64,000 nucleotides of DNA from Demequina iriomotensis (GCF_000971395.1 NZ_BBME01000009.1:372001-436000), one strand, 5' to 3'; counted from the first letter of the stretch, positions 1-7,953 are shown. Made by a program: numbers and translations. Notes: a model not told the origin generated them from the letters alone.

Positions 1-1
1 G

Positions 2-706
2 AAGCAGATGTGGGAGGAGGCGAACCACTGCATGTCCTTCGAGTACGTCCTCGAGACGTTCCCGATCGACCGCGAGGCCGCCTACGGCTCGCACGTCTCC
101 GTGCCGTCTATGGCGGCCAAGGAGGCGTTCGAGGTGAAGTACATCCGTCGCATGACGGAGGAGACCCTCGACATCTCGACCACCGAGGGCAAGAAGGACT
201 TCATCCGCAACCTCGTGGCCTACAACATCATCCTCGAGGGCATCTGGTTCTACTCCGGCTTCATGGTCGCGCTGTCGTTCCGCCAGCGGAACCTGCTGCG
301 CAACTTCGGCTCGCTCATGGACTGGATCATCCGTGACGAGTCGCTCCACCTCCAGTTCGGCATCAACCTCATCCTCACGGTGCTCGAGGAGAACGAGGAC
401 CTCCAGGACCCGGACTTCGCGGAGGAGATCCGCCTCATGATCCTCGGCGCCGTCGAGATGGAGGAGCAGTACAACCGCGACCTCCTTCCCACGGGAATCC
501 TCGGGCTCAACGCCGACTACGTGAACCAGTACGTCAAGTACCTCGCGGACCGCCGCCTGGAGGAGCTCGGCTTCGACGCGCATTACAATGTCTCGAACCC
601 CGCCAAGTGGATGGCGACCGCGAACGACACGCTTCAGCTGGTCAACTTCTTCGAGGCGACCAACACGTCGTACGAGGTCAACGCCCAAGCGACGAAGCAG
701 CTATAG
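2..706 (+). CDS. Ribonucleoside-diphosphate reductase small subunit (class I, NrdB/NrdF family), 5'-truncated by window edge
   Basis: Only the C-terminal 234 or so residues are in the window; the frame is open to base 2. The protein houses the dinuclear metal/radical centre of class I ribonucleotide reductase, which supplies dNTPs in the cytoplasm with the large subunit. Visible family marks are EANHCMSFEYVLE near the start, with a metal-ligand Glu and His, RNLLRNFGSLMDWIIRDESLHLQFG, with the second Glu/His ligand group, and a C-terminal tail rich in polar residues ending QATKQL, the part that docks on the large subunit. The large-subunit gene should lie upstream of the window. The choice between NrdB (class Ia) and NrdF (class Ib) cannot be settled from this fragment. 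A long hairpin follows about 40 bp after the stop. Confidence 0.9.
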   Translation, partial: KQMWEEANHCMSFEYVLETFPIDREAAYGSHVSVPSMAAKEAFEVKYIRRMTEETLDISTTEGKKDFIRNLVAYNIILEGIWFYSGFMVALSFRQRNLLRNFGSLMDWIIRDESLHLQFGINLILTVLEENEDLQDPDFAEEIRLMILGAVEMEEQYNRDLLPTGILGLNADYVNQYVKYLADRRLEELGFDAHYNVSNPAKWMATANDTLQLVNFFEATNTSYEVNAQATKQL

Positions 707-748
707 ACACGTGTTCATTAGTCGCTAGACTGGCGACACCCCTTTTCT

Positions 749-791
749 CAAGACGCCCGACGCAGAGCGACCCTCTGCGGCGGGCGTCTTG
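749..791 (+). terminator. Long hairpin after ribonucleotide reductase gene
   Basis: Arms CAAGACGCCCG and CGGGCGTCTTG pair perfectly, with a second inner stem CGCAGAG/CTCTGCG. The position just after the reductase stop and before the transporter gene suggests a transcription terminator. There is no T-run, as is usual in high-GC actinobacteria. Confidence 0.65.
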
Positions 792-845
792 ACGTGTGCC
801 CCCACCCTCCACGCCACCCCCTCTCGAGAAACGCAGGTCACGCCC

Positions 846-2096
846 GTGAGCGCCGCCGTCCAGACCGCCCCCCGCATCGTCGCCAGCCCAGGCCTCGCGA
901 TGTCGCGACGCCAGAAGCTCCTGTACGTCGTCGTGCTGGGCGCGCTCGTCGCGCTCGGACCCTTCACGGTCGACATGTACCTGCCGGCGTTCCCCACGGT
1001 CGCGGCGGACCTCGCCGCCTCGGACGCCGCGATCCAGCTGACGCTGACCGCGACCACCATCGGCTTCGCGCTCGGGCAGCTCGTGGTGGGTCCGCTGAGC
1101 GACTCGCTCGGACGCAAGAAGCCGCTCGTCATCGCGACCGTCCTGCACATCCTGGCCTCGGCCGCGATCGTGTTCGCGCCCACCGTCGAGTGGGTCATGG
1201 CGGGCCGCGTGCTGCAGGGCGTCGGCGCCGCCGGCGGCGCGGTGGTCGCGATGGCGATGGTGCGCGACCTGTTCGCGGGCCAGGCGCTCATCCGCATGCT
1301 CGCGCGCATGGCGCTCGTCACCGGCCTCGCGCCCGTGCTCGCACCCGTCATCGGCTCGCAGCTGCTCAACTTCGTCGACTGGCGCGGCCTCTTCGTCGCG
1401 CTGGCGCTCTACGGCACGGCCGTCGTGCTCGTGGTCGGCGGCGTCATCAAGGAGACGATGCCGCTCGAGCGCCGCGGCGGCACGTCGCTCAAGGCCACGC
1501 GCACCCGCTACGCGCATCTGCTGGGCGACCCCACCTTCGTCGGCATCGCGATGGTCGGCGCGCTGACCTTCTCCGCCCTCTTCGCGTACCTCTCGGCCTC
1601 GTCGTTCGTGCTCCAGGACGTGTTCGGTCTCACCCCGCAGGAGTACGGCATCGTGTTCGGCACCAACTCCATCGGACTGGTGATCGCGAACCAGTCGTCG
1701 GCGCGCCTCATGCGGGTGCTGCCTCCGCGCGTGGTCGCGACCGCGGGCCTCGTCATCATGCTGACCGGCTCGCTCCTGCTGGTCGCGGGCGACCTCATGG
1801 GCCTCGGCCTCATCGGCGTGCTCATCCCGCTGTTCTTCGTCGTGGCGTCGATCGGCATCATCGGCCCCACCGTCCAGATCACGGCGCTCGCCAGCCACGG
1901 CGCCGAGGCGGGCACGGCCGCCTCGCTGCTGGGCGCGCTCAACTTCGGCATCGCGGGCATCGTCTCGCCGCTCGTCGGCGCGATGGGCGTGTCCGTCATG
2001 TCGATGGCGATCGTGATGGTCGGCTGCCTCGTGATCGCCAACGCGATCTTCTGGATGGTGGTGCGTCCGCGGATGCAGGCGACGGTCATCGTCTGA
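846..2096 (+). CDS. Bcr/CflA family MFS drug exporter
   Basis: A 12-helix major facilitator protein of the Bcr/CflA type, predicted to export drugs or small metabolites by proton antiport. Family marks are ALGPFTVDMYLPAFPTVAADL in helix 1, QLVVGPLSDSLGRKKPLV (the helix 2-3 loop motif A) and GRVLQGVGAAGGAVVAMAMVRDLF (helix 4 to loop). The first helix begins at LLYVVVLGALVALG. GTG at 846 gives about 18 residues before MSRRQK; the ATG at 900 is an equally reasonable start and would remove a short polar leader. A TTG further upstream at 789 lies inside the hairpin and is unlikely. The substrate cannot be told from sequence. Confidence 0.85.
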   Translation: MSAAVQTAPRIVASPGLAMSRRQKLLYVVVLGALVALGPFTVDMYLPAFPTVAADLAASDAAIQLTLTATTIGFALGQLVVGPLSDSLGRKKPLVIATVLHILASAAIVFAPTVEWVMAGRVLQGVGAAGGAVVAMAMVRDLFAGQALIRMLARMALVTGLAPVLAPVIGSQLLNFVDWRGLFVALALYGTAVVLVVGGVIKETMPLERRGGTSLKATRTRYAHLLGDPTFVGIAMVGALTFSALFAYLSASSFVLQDVFGLTPQEYGIVFGTNSIGLVIANQSSARLMRVLPPRVVATAGLVIMLTGSLLLVAGDLMGLGLIGVLIPLFFVVASIGIIGPTVQITALASHGAEAGTAASLLGALNFGIAGIVSPLVGAMGVSVMSMAIVMVGCLVIANAIFWMVVRPRMQATVIV

Positions 2097-2138
2097 CCCG
2101 TCGCGTCGCGTCGCGCCGCCGCGCGGCGTGAGCCTCGC

Positions 2139-2144
2139 TACCGT
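2139..2144 (+). promoter_or_regulatory. -10 element TACCGT, leaderless-type promoter of the DJ-1/PfpI gene
   Basis: TACCGT ends exactly 6 nt before the ATG at 2151. That spacing puts the transcription start at or next to the start codon, the typical geometry of leaderless mRNAs in actinobacteria. Confidence 0.5.
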
Positions 2145-2150
2145 GAAGGT

Positions 2151-2759
2151 ATGTCGACGCTCGCGGTCATCCTGCTCTACGACGGCTTCGACCTCATCGA
2201 TGCCGGCGGCCCCTACGAGGTGCTGCTCACCGCGTCGCGGCTGCAGGAGCGCGACGGACTCGCGCCGCAGTTCGAGGTCATGCTCGCGACGCCGCGCGGG
2301 GGCGACGTGACGGCCTACGGCGGCATGACGCTGACGCGGCTCGCCGACTCCGACCTGGTCGAGGCGTGCGACGTCCTGCTGGTGCCGGGCACCATCGATG
2401 TCGCGTGCGCCCTCGGCGACACGCTGCTGGTCTCGACGGTGGAGCGGCTCGCCGCCGCATCGTCCCTCACGGCGTCGGTGTGCACGGGTGCCTTCCTGCT
2501 CGCACGGGCGGGGCTGCTGGACGATGCGCCGGCGACGACGCACTGGGAGGACCTGGCAGACCTCGCGTCGTGCGGCGAGGTCGGGTCGGTCGTGGGCGGC
2601 GTCCGGTGGGTCGACACGGGAAGCGTCCTGACGAGCGGTGGGCTCACCTCGGGCATCCATCTCGCGCTGCACCTGGTCGCCCGGCTCGCCTCGGTCGACC
2701 TCGCGCAGCGCACCGCCCGTCAGCTCGACATGGACTGGAGCCCGGACCCCGCGCGCTGA
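2151..2759 (+). CDS. DJ-1/PfpI family protein
   Basis: A 202-residue class I glutamine-amidotransferase-like fold protein. It opens with the strand-turn STLAVILLYDGFDLIDAGGPYEVL, typical of the GATase1-like AraC/DJ-1 group; the elbow SVCTGAFLLARAGLL holds the candidate nucleophile Cys111, followed by ATTHWEDL, the usual His/Trp segment. The length matches a single-domain protein without an AraC DNA-binding domain. Members of this family include isonitrile hydratases, glyoxalases and regulators, so the activity is undetermined. The ATG at 2151 is supported by the -10 element 6 nt upstream. It is convergent with the sigma-fusion gene, 16 bp between stops. Confidence 0.8.
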   Translation: MSTLAVILLYDGFDLIDAGGPYEVLLTASRLQERDGLAPQFEVMLATPRGGDVTAYGGMTLTRLADSDLVEACDVLLVPGTIDVACALGDTLLVSTVERLAAASSLTASVCTGAFLLARAGLLDDAPATTHWEDLADLASCGEVGSVVGGVRWVDTGSVLTSGGLTSGIHLALHLVARLASVDLAQRTARQLDMDWSPDPAR

Positions 2760-2775
2760 GCGCGCGTCGGCCCGC

Positions 2776-5700
2776 TCAGCGCGCGGGTGTGACGGTCAGG
2801 ACGATCGAGCTCAGCAGGATCGCGTCCGCGCGGCCGCTCGAGAACCGGATCGTGTGATCGCCGGCGCCGACCTTCTTGCTCTTGAAGAGCTTGGCGTCGG
2901 TGCCGAGCGAGTTGCCGAACGCCGAGCCGAAGGCCGTCGAGTCCGCCGCGTTGCCCGGGTTGGCGCCCACGGTGTTCTTGCCGTTCCAGCCCCACGGCTG
3001 GAGGGTGTCGTCGTCGATCGAGATGCGGTTGTCGTGCTTGCCGCGGTCGCCCTCGAAGGCGACCATGCCGATCGAGACCTCGGCCGCGCCGTCCGTGTGG
3101 AACCGGAGCTCCGCCTGCGAGTCGTAGAGCCAGTGCGTGCCGTCGAGCACCACCACGGAGGCCTCCGGGAGGTCCTCGTGCTCGTAGACCACGGTGATCG
3201 CGAAGCCCGCGTAGTAGTTGCCCCAGAGCGACCAGAAGTTCGACGGGAGGGCGACGTCCGCGAGGGCGTAACCGCCGTTGCCTGCCGCCGCCACCACATC
3301 GGTGATGTCCGCGGTCGCCTGGTAGTAGAGGTAGCCCAGGTCGGTGCTCGTCTCCACGTCGTCGGCCCTGATGTCGGTGTAGCCGCCACCGGGCGCGCGG
3401 AGCCGGGCCGCGGCGAGGTCCCCGGACCATCCGTTGAAGATCGTGCGGTTCGCGGACCATGTCAGGGTGGCGCTCACCACGCGCGAGCCCTCGGGCAGGA
3501 GTTTGGTGTCGAGCACCGTCTCCCCGGAGCTCGTGATCCCGCCCGCGAGGTTGAGCGGGCGCATCGTCTGCGTGTCGTTGTCGTACCTGTCGTTGGCGTC
3601 CGAGCCGGTGAAGGACATCACCTGCTGGCACTCGCGGACCGTGAGGTCGCAGCCGAGCAGCGGCGCGCCGACCACGGTCGCGGCCATGCGACCGGAGCCG
3701 TCCCAGCCCGAGTCGAGGTCGGGCTCCGCGCCCGCGAGCCCCGTGCGCACGCGGTAGGTGACGGAGTCCTCGCCGGACGATGCGGTGAACTCGGTCCACG
3801 CGTCGGCGCCGAGGGTCGCTCCCTGTCCGAGCGCCGCCAGGTCGAGTCGCAGCGTGGTCGAGTCGCCCGCCGCCAGCGTGTCGAGGGTGCAGTCGGCGAC
3901 CTCGCGCGAGTCGGAGATCTCGCAGGTCCAGTCGCCGGTGGTGACCGCCGAGCTCGCCGCGAACGTGAGGTAGTCGTCGATGACGCGCGCGGTCGCGCGC
4001 CCGGTCGCGCCGACGCGGCCGGGCGCCGCCGCGAAGGTGAGTCCGTCCGGGAGGACGATGCTCGCGGTGACGTCGTCGGCCGAGTCGGGGCCGGCGTTGG
4101 ACAGGGTCATCGCGACCTCGGGGGAGAGGCGCGAGATCGTGAGGTAGTTGAGGGCAGGCGTCTGGAGGCTGAGCGCGGTCACCTTGGTCGAGCCGCCGCC
4201 GTCCGTGGAGCCGCCACCGTCCGTGGAGCCGCCGCCATCGGTCGGGCCGCCGCCGTCCGTGGAGCCGCCGCCGTCCGTGGAGCCGCCACCGTCCGTGGAG
4301 CCGCCACCGTCCGTGGAGCCGCCGCCGTCCGTGGAGCCGCCACCATCGGTCGAGCCGCCACCATCGGTCGAGCCGCCACCGTCCGTGGAGCCGCCGCCAT
4401 CGGTCGAGCCGCCACCATCGGTCGAGCCGCCACCGCCGGTCGAGCCACCCGTCGAGCCACCCGTCGAGCCACCCGTCGACCCCGTGCCGGCATCGTCGTC
4501 GACCCCGCCCGCGTCGGAGCCGGCCCCGCTCGTACCGCCGGCGCCTCCGGGCACGACACCGTAGGCCTGGGTGCCAGGCGCGACGCCGCTGCCGGGCAGC
4601 GCGGCGCCGGGGATGCCGTCGCCGGCCGTGCCGTCCTCCGGTGCGTTGTCCGAGTCGGTGCCCGGGTCGGCCGACGGGCCAGCGGACGCGCCGCCGCCAC
4701 CCGTGCCGGACGCATCGTCCGTGCCGCGGGTCTGCTCCGTTGCGGTGCCGTGCTCCGCTGCGGGTGAGGCCGAGGTCCCCTGGCCGATGATGCCCAGCAC
4801 GCTCGCGCCGGTCATGAGGATCGATGCGACGCCGAGGGTCGCCGCCGCGGGGAGCGCGATCGCCGCGAGGCCGTTCGCGATCGCGGCGATGCCGGTCGCC
4901 GTCGCGGCGGTGCTGCCTGCGCCGCCCGCGACACCGCCGGCTGCTCCGGCCGCGCCGCCGGCGGACCCTCCGGACGAGGCGGCGAGCGCGCCCTCGCCCA
5001 GCGCGCCGCCCACCGGGAGGCCGCCCTCGAGGGCGCGCGCGCCGAGGAAGCCCAGGAACAGGGGTGCGATGACGGCCCGGAGGCCGCGGTTGACGTCCTC
5101 GAGCTCGGCGACGAGCGCCGCGCACTTCTCGCACCGCTGCACGTGGTCGTCCACGCGCGTGTGCTCACGCTTGCTCAGCCCGCCGCGCACGTAGGCACCG
5201 AGCTGCGCGTTCGCCTCGAGGCAGTCGACCGTGTCGGCGGCGCCGAGGTGCTGCTGGAGGTAGGCCTGGCGCAGCGCCTCGCGCGCGCGGTAGGCGAGCG
5301 CGGCGACGCCGTTCGCGGACAGGCCCAGCAGCGGGGCGATCTCGCGCGGGCTCTTCTTCTCGACCTCGGTGTACCAGAGGACCGCGCGCCAGCGCTCGGG
5401 GAGCGAGCGGAAGGCGTCGGCGACCATCGACTGCTCGAACGTGTCGAGAGCAGGCTCGTCGGATCCGCCCTGGTAGCCCAGCGCCGACTCGTACGGGCTC
5501 ATGTCGTCGCGCGGGCGCGCGCGGTTGGTCTTCTCGATGACGTCGAGGCCGGTGCGCCGCACGATGGTGAAGAGGTAGGCGCGGAAGGCGAGATCGGGGC
5601 CGTCGCCCTGCTGGAGGGCGCGCAGGATGCGCGAGAACGCCTCGGCGACCACGTCCTCGGCGTCGGCGGCGCTGTTGGTGTACTGCGCCGCGACCTTGCG

Positions 5701-5823
5701 GGCGGCATCCGCGTGACGCTCGTAGAGCACGCCAAAGGCCGCCGGGTCGCCCGCGCGCACCCCGGCGATCAGCTCTGGATCGCTGGAAGTCTCCGTCCAG
5801 AGCGACAGCGCCTCGTGGGACAT
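2776..5823 (-). CDS. Transmembrane fusion: ECF sigma factor + zinc-finger anti-sigma + membrane region + (GGGSTD)n linker + extracellular domain
   Basis: A 1015-residue single polypeptide. Residues about 15-95 are sigma-70 region 2 (DPAAFGVLYERHADAARKVA, then AEDVVAEAFSRILRAL); residues about 130-190 are region 4 (FRSLPERWRAVLWYTEVEKKSPREIAPLLGLSANGVAALAYRAREALR). A zf-HC2 type anti-sigma segment follows (Cys201 and H227-x3-C231-x2-C234). A hydrophobic stretch at about 311-346 can cross the membrane; a weaker one is near 247-262. Then come a Ser/Gly/Asp-rich region, a GGST and GGGSTD linker at about 445-546, a DUF11-like beta domain (LTISRLSPEVAMTLSNAGPDSADDV) and a C-terminal beta-rich domain to residue 1015. 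The layout implies that an outside signal controls a tethered sigma factor. As I recall, ECF groups with long C-terminal extensions (ECF52/53) are known in actinobacteria; membership here is inference. ATG 5823 is chosen because sigma region 2 starts soon after it. Confidence 0.85.
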   Translation of the reverse strand: MSHEALSLWTETSSDPELIAGVRAGDPAAFGVLYERHADAARKVAAQYTNSAADAEDVVAEAFSRILRALQQGDGPDLAFRAYLFTIVRRTGLDVIEKTNRARPRDDMSPYESALGYQGGSDEPALDTFEQSMVADAFRSLPERWRAVLWYTEVEKKSPREIAPLLGLSANGVAALAYRAREALRQAYLQQHLGAADTVDCLEANAQLGAYVRGGLSKREHTRVDDHVQRCEKCAALVAELEDVNRGLRAVIAPLFLGFLGARALEGGLPVGGALGEGALAASSGGSAGGAAGAAGGVAGGAGSTAATATGIAAIANGLAAIALPAAATLGVASILMTGASVLGIIGQGTSASPAAEHGTATEQTRGTDDASGTGGGGASAGPSADPGTDSDNAPEDGTAGDGIPGAALPGSGVAPGTQAYGVVPGGAGGTSGAGSDAGGVDDDAGTGSTGGSTGGSTGGSTGGGGSTDGGGSTDGGGSTDGGGSTDGGGSTDGGGSTDGGGSTDGGGSTDGGGSTDGGGSTDGGGPTDGGGSTDGGGSTDGGGSTKVTALSLQTPALNYLTISRLSPEVAMTLSNAGPDSADDVTASIVLPDGLTFAAAPGRVGATGRATARVIDDYLTFAASSAVTTGDWTCEISDSREVADCTLDTLAAGDSTTLRLDLAALGQGATLGADAWTEFTASSGEDSVTYRVRTGLAGAEPDLDSGWDGSGRMAATVVGAPLLGCDLTVRECQQVMSFTGSDANDRYDNDTQTMRPLNLAGGITSSGETVLDTKLLPEGSRVVSATLTWSANRTIFNGWSGDLAAARLRAPGGGYTDIRADDVETSTDLGYLYYQATADITDVVAAAGNGGYALADVALPSNFWSLWGNYYAGFAITVVYEHEDLPEASVVVLDGTHWLYDSQAELRFHTDGAAEVSIGMVAFEGDRGKHDNRISIDDDTLQPWGWNGKNTVGANPGNAADSTAFGSAFGNSLGTDAKLFKSKKVGAGDHTIRFSSGRADAILLSSIVLTVTPAR
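4189..4440 (-). repeat. In-frame 18-bp tandem repeat, 14 units, encoding GGGSTD
   Basis: Fourteen consecutive 18-bp units encode GGGSTD (one unit reads GGGPTD, the last GGGSTK), followed towards the N-terminus by four GGST units. The unit is a multiple of three, so gain or loss of units changes linker length without a frameshift. Unit sequences differ mainly at third positions (tccgtg versus tcggtc). In the fusion protein the repeat lies between membrane region and outside domain. Confidence 0.95.
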
Positions 5824-5925
5824 CCTGTGCACTCCCCTTGCCGGATGAGTACCCGCATTCTTCCGTGACGTCGAGGCCCCAACAAGGCGAGTGAGGCGAA
5901 TGTCACACCGACTCCTCACGAATGT

Positions 5926-5947
5926 CCGGAAAGTTTTCCCGGAAAGT
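5926..5947. promoter_or_regulatory. Repeated CCGGAAAGT boxes in a divergent promoter region
   Basis: CCGGAAAGT occurs twice, 13 bp apart (5926-5934 and 5939-5947), and the first copy plus its flank forms an imperfect palindrome. The boxes sit in the 161-bp spacer between the divergent sigma-fusion gene and the GGDEF-like gene. GGAA-type boxes resemble -35 elements of ECF sigma promoters, so autoregulation by the fused sigma is possible but unproven. Confidence 0.4.
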
Positions 5948-5984
5948 CGCGTCATAACACCGTGGCGGACCCCTCTCATGGGGC

Positions 5985-6758
5985 ATGACAAGCGAGGTGA
6001 ACACCCCCGACGCAGCACCGGCGTTCGCGCTGCTGCGCCGCTGGGAGGCCGCCAGCATCGGCAGCGTGTGGCGCAGGCCGGGCGACTGGTTCACCCCCGC
6101 CGCCGAGGCGCTCGCCGAGGCGCTCGACGGCCGCCTCGACACCGCTCCGGCCGCGTACCGGCTGGGGTTCGCCCGCGCCGAGGCCGGCGTCGGCATCACC
6201 GAGGCGATCGACGACATGGCGGTGCTGTTCCGCTCCGCCGGTTACGAGGCCGCGCCGATCCGCTCGATCCGATCGCTGTGCGAGGGATGGACCGAGGGCG
6301 ACGCCGCGCAGCGCATCGGGCCTGTGATGAACGACCCGGAATCGGGCCTCGGAACCCAGGATTACCTGGTCGTGCGGCTCGGCGAGATCTACGGCGCCGC
6401 CGAGCGCTCGGGCGCGTCGGTCGGCTCGCAGTACGCGCTCGTGCTCGTCGACGTCGCCTCCGCGCACACCGACCCGTGGCAGCGGATGGCGCGCAACGCC
6501 GCGATCGGCCAGTCGCTCCGCGACGCCTACGGCAAGGGCCACCCGATGGCGCGGCTCGCCGACGGCCTCTACGCGGTGCTCGTCGAGCGGGGCCCCGACA
6601 TGGGCCGCGGCGTCGCCGAGCTCCGCGACCGTATCTCCCGGCGCGCGACCCAGATGCGCGTGGGCAACCTCATGAGGCAGCCCCCACGCGTGTGGATCGA
6701 GTCGCTTCCCGACGTCCACGCCTACGCCGTGGACCTTCTGGACTCCCTGCACCGCTGA
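5985..6758 (+). CDS. Degenerate GGDEF-like domain protein
   Basis: A 257-residue soluble protein. The N-terminal ~120 residues have no family I recognise. The C-terminal part (QDYLVVRLGEIYGAAERSG, YALVLVDVASAHTDPWQRMARNAAIGQSLRDAYG, HPMARLADGLYAVLVER) follows the strand-helix order of a diguanylate cyclase domain, but the catalytic GGDEF loop reads ADGLY and the metal-ligand Asp context is lost, so cyclase activity is not expected. A ligand-binding or protein-partner role is inference. It is divergent from the sigma-fusion gene, with which it shares a 161-bp control region, and it ends in a strong hairpin. Confidence 0.55.
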   Translation: MTSEVNTPDAAPAFALLRRWEAASIGSVWRRPGDWFTPAAEALAEALDGRLDTAPAAYRLGFARAEAGVGITEAIDDMAVLFRSAGYEAAPIRSIRSLCEGWTEGDAAQRIGPVMNDPESGLGTQDYLVVRLGEIYGAAERSGASVGSQYALVLVDVASAHTDPWQRMARNAAIGQSLRDAYGKGHPMARLADGLYAVLVERGPDMGRGVAELRDRISRRATQMRVGNLMRQPPRVWIESLPDVHAYAVDLLDSLHR

Positions 6759-6763
6759 GGGGC

Positions 6764-6807
6764 GGCATGGGGTCGGCACCGAGCTGAGGGCGGTGCCGGC
6801 CCCATGT
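6764..6807 (+). terminator. Hairpin terminator after the GGDEF-like gene
   Basis: CATGGGGTCGGCACCG pairs with CGGTGCCGGCCCCATG around a 9-nt loop, just after the stop codon. There is no U-tract. Confidence 0.65.
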
Positions 6808-6908
6808 GACGGGGGACGAAGCGGCGGTCCGGTGTGGCGTCCGCCACAGCGGCGCGAGGGGGCGCCTCGCGAAGAGGTTGAGGGGTCCCGGAAAGTACGG
6901 CGTTCACC

Positions 6909-6914
6909 TATCAT
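6909..6914 (+). promoter_or_regulatory. -10 element TATCAT, leaderless-type promoter of the TetR gene
   Basis: TATCAT ends 6 nt before ATG 6921 and no ribosome binding site is visible, which supports leaderless translation and fixes the start codon. Confidence 0.55.
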
Positions 6915-6920
6915 TTACAT

Positions 6921-7532
6921 ATGGTTGAAAGCCCCCTTCCCGATCTTCGCACCCGCCTCCTTGAGAGCGCTCTCAGCATCGTCGCCGAGCACGGCGCCAA
7001 CGCGCTGACGGTACGTGCGGTCGCGAAGGCCGCGGGCTGCTCGACCATGGGCGTCTACACCCACTTCTCGGGCAAGTCCGGCCTCATCGACGCGATCGTC
7101 GACGCGGGTTTCGACGACCTGGATCAGCAGCTCTCGCTCGCGTGGGAGCGCGCCGAGGCGGGCCGTGACGGGCTCGTCGCCGTCGCCGAGGCGTACCGCG
7201 AATGGGCGCTCTCCTCGCCCACGCGGTTCCAGACGATGTTCACGCCCACGATCGCGGGCTACGAGCCGTCGGACGGCACCCGCGAGCGCATGTGGGACAC
7301 GTTCTACGCGCACCGTTCGCGCGTGGCGGCCGTCCTCGACAGCGCGGACGGCGATCCGTCTGCGTGGCACCAGGCCGCGATGGCCATGTGGTCGTGCGTG
7401 CACGGTCACGTCACCATCGAGATGCTCCGACGTGCCTATGCGACGCCCGAGATCGCGCAGTACCCCGCGTCGGACCTGCGTGCGCTCGTCGACGCGCAGA
7501 TCGCGGCGGCCGAGCTCGAGATCTCGCGCTAG
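6921..7532 (+). CDS. TetR/AcrR family transcriptional regulator
   Basis: A 203-residue one-component repressor. Residues 9-55 are the TetR DNA-binding domain: LRTRLLESALSIVAEHGANALTVRAVAKAAGCSTMGVYTHFSGKSGLIDAIV, with the HTH at VRAVAKAAGCSTMGVYTHF. The C-terminal ligand-binding part (about 60-203) has the WHG-type pattern with YAHRSRVAAVLDSAD and MAMWSCVHGHVTIEM. No co-transcribed target gene is visible; it is convergent with hspR (4 bp between stops). Codons 14-19 contain a 14-bp palindrome identical in core to the operator before the cellobiose phosphorylase gene. The ligand and targets are unknown. Confidence 0.85.
   Translation: MVESPLPDLRTRLLESALSIVAEHGANALTVRAVAKAAGCSTMGVYTHFSGKSGLIDAIVDAGFDDLDQQLSLAWERAEAGRDGLVAVAEAYREWALSSPTRFQTMFTPTIAGYEPSDGTRERMWDTFYAHRSRVAAVLDSADGDPSAWHQAAMAMWSCVHGHVTIEMLRRAYATPEIAQYPASDLRALVDAQIAAAELEISR
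6962..6975. promoter_or_regulatory. Palindrome TGAGAGCGCTCTCA inside the tetR coding start
   Basis: A perfect 14-bp palindrome about 45 bp after the predicted transcription start. Its 12-bp core GAGAGCGCTCTC is identical to the element at 37609-37620. It resembles LacI-family (CebR/BglR-like) operators. It could be a roadblock operator or a chance result of the codons for LESALS. Confidence 0.35.
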
Positions 7533-7536
7533 GCGG

Positions 7537-7953
7537 TCAGCCCTCGCGCGGGGCGGTCCAGACGACCACGGCGCGACCCTCGTCGCGCCGTGCACGGCGC
7601 CCGCGCTCCACGATCACCACGTTGCCCGTCGGGCCCGTGGTGAAGATGCGCGAGCCCGTATCGGCGCGCGGGCGCAGTCGCTCGACCTCGCGCTCGAGGC
7701 GGTGCACCTCGTGCGCGAGGTGCAGGATGCGCTTGATGCCGGCGAGGTTGATGCCCTCCTCCTGGCTCATACGCTGGATCTCGCGGAGCGTCGCGACATC
7801 GCGCAGCGAGTAGCGGCGTCCGCCGCCGGGCCGGCGGCGCGGGACCACCAGCCCGAGGCGGTCGTACTGGCGCAGCGTCTGGGCGTGCATGCCGGCGAGC
7901 TCCGCGGCCGCGGAGATGAGGAACACGGGCTCGTCCACATCGGGTTGCTCCAC
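7537..7953 (-). CDS. hspR: Heat-shock repressor HspR (MerR family)
   Basis: A 138-residue MerR-type winged-helix repressor of the DnaK operon; in related actinobacteria it binds HAIR operators with DnaK as co-repressor. The MerR domain is VFLISAAAELAGMHAQTLRQYDRLGLVVPRRRPGGGRRYSLRDVATLREIQRM, residues about 9-62, followed by a coiled-coil segment HEVHRLEREVERLRPR. It is the last gene of dnaK-grpE-dnaJ-hspR, 55 bp after dnaJ. GTG at 7953 is chosen because a strong ribosome binding site, GGAGGAGGTGG, lies just upstream. Confidence 0.93.
   Translation of the reverse strand: MEQPDVDEPVFLISAAAELAGMHAQTLRQYDRLGLVVPRRRPGGGRRYSLRDVATLREIQRMSQEEGINLAGIKRILHLAHEVHRLEREVERLRPRADTGSRIFTTGPTGNVVIVERGRRARRDEGRAVVVWTAPREG

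Noticed and set aside
789..845. Upstream TTG start for the MFS gene
   Set aside because: It overlaps the terminator hairpin and would add an atypical leader; GTG 846 or ATG 900 fit the family better.
678..2672. Long open frame on the minus strand over the MFS and DJ-1 genes
   Set aside because: Its translation is low-complexity Arg/Asp/Gly/His, typical of antisense frames in high-GC DNA, and the opposite strand encodes two clear protein families.
4189..4440. CRISPR-like array of short repeats
   Set aside because: Units are contiguous 18-mers without spacers and in frame within a gene; no cas gene is nearby.
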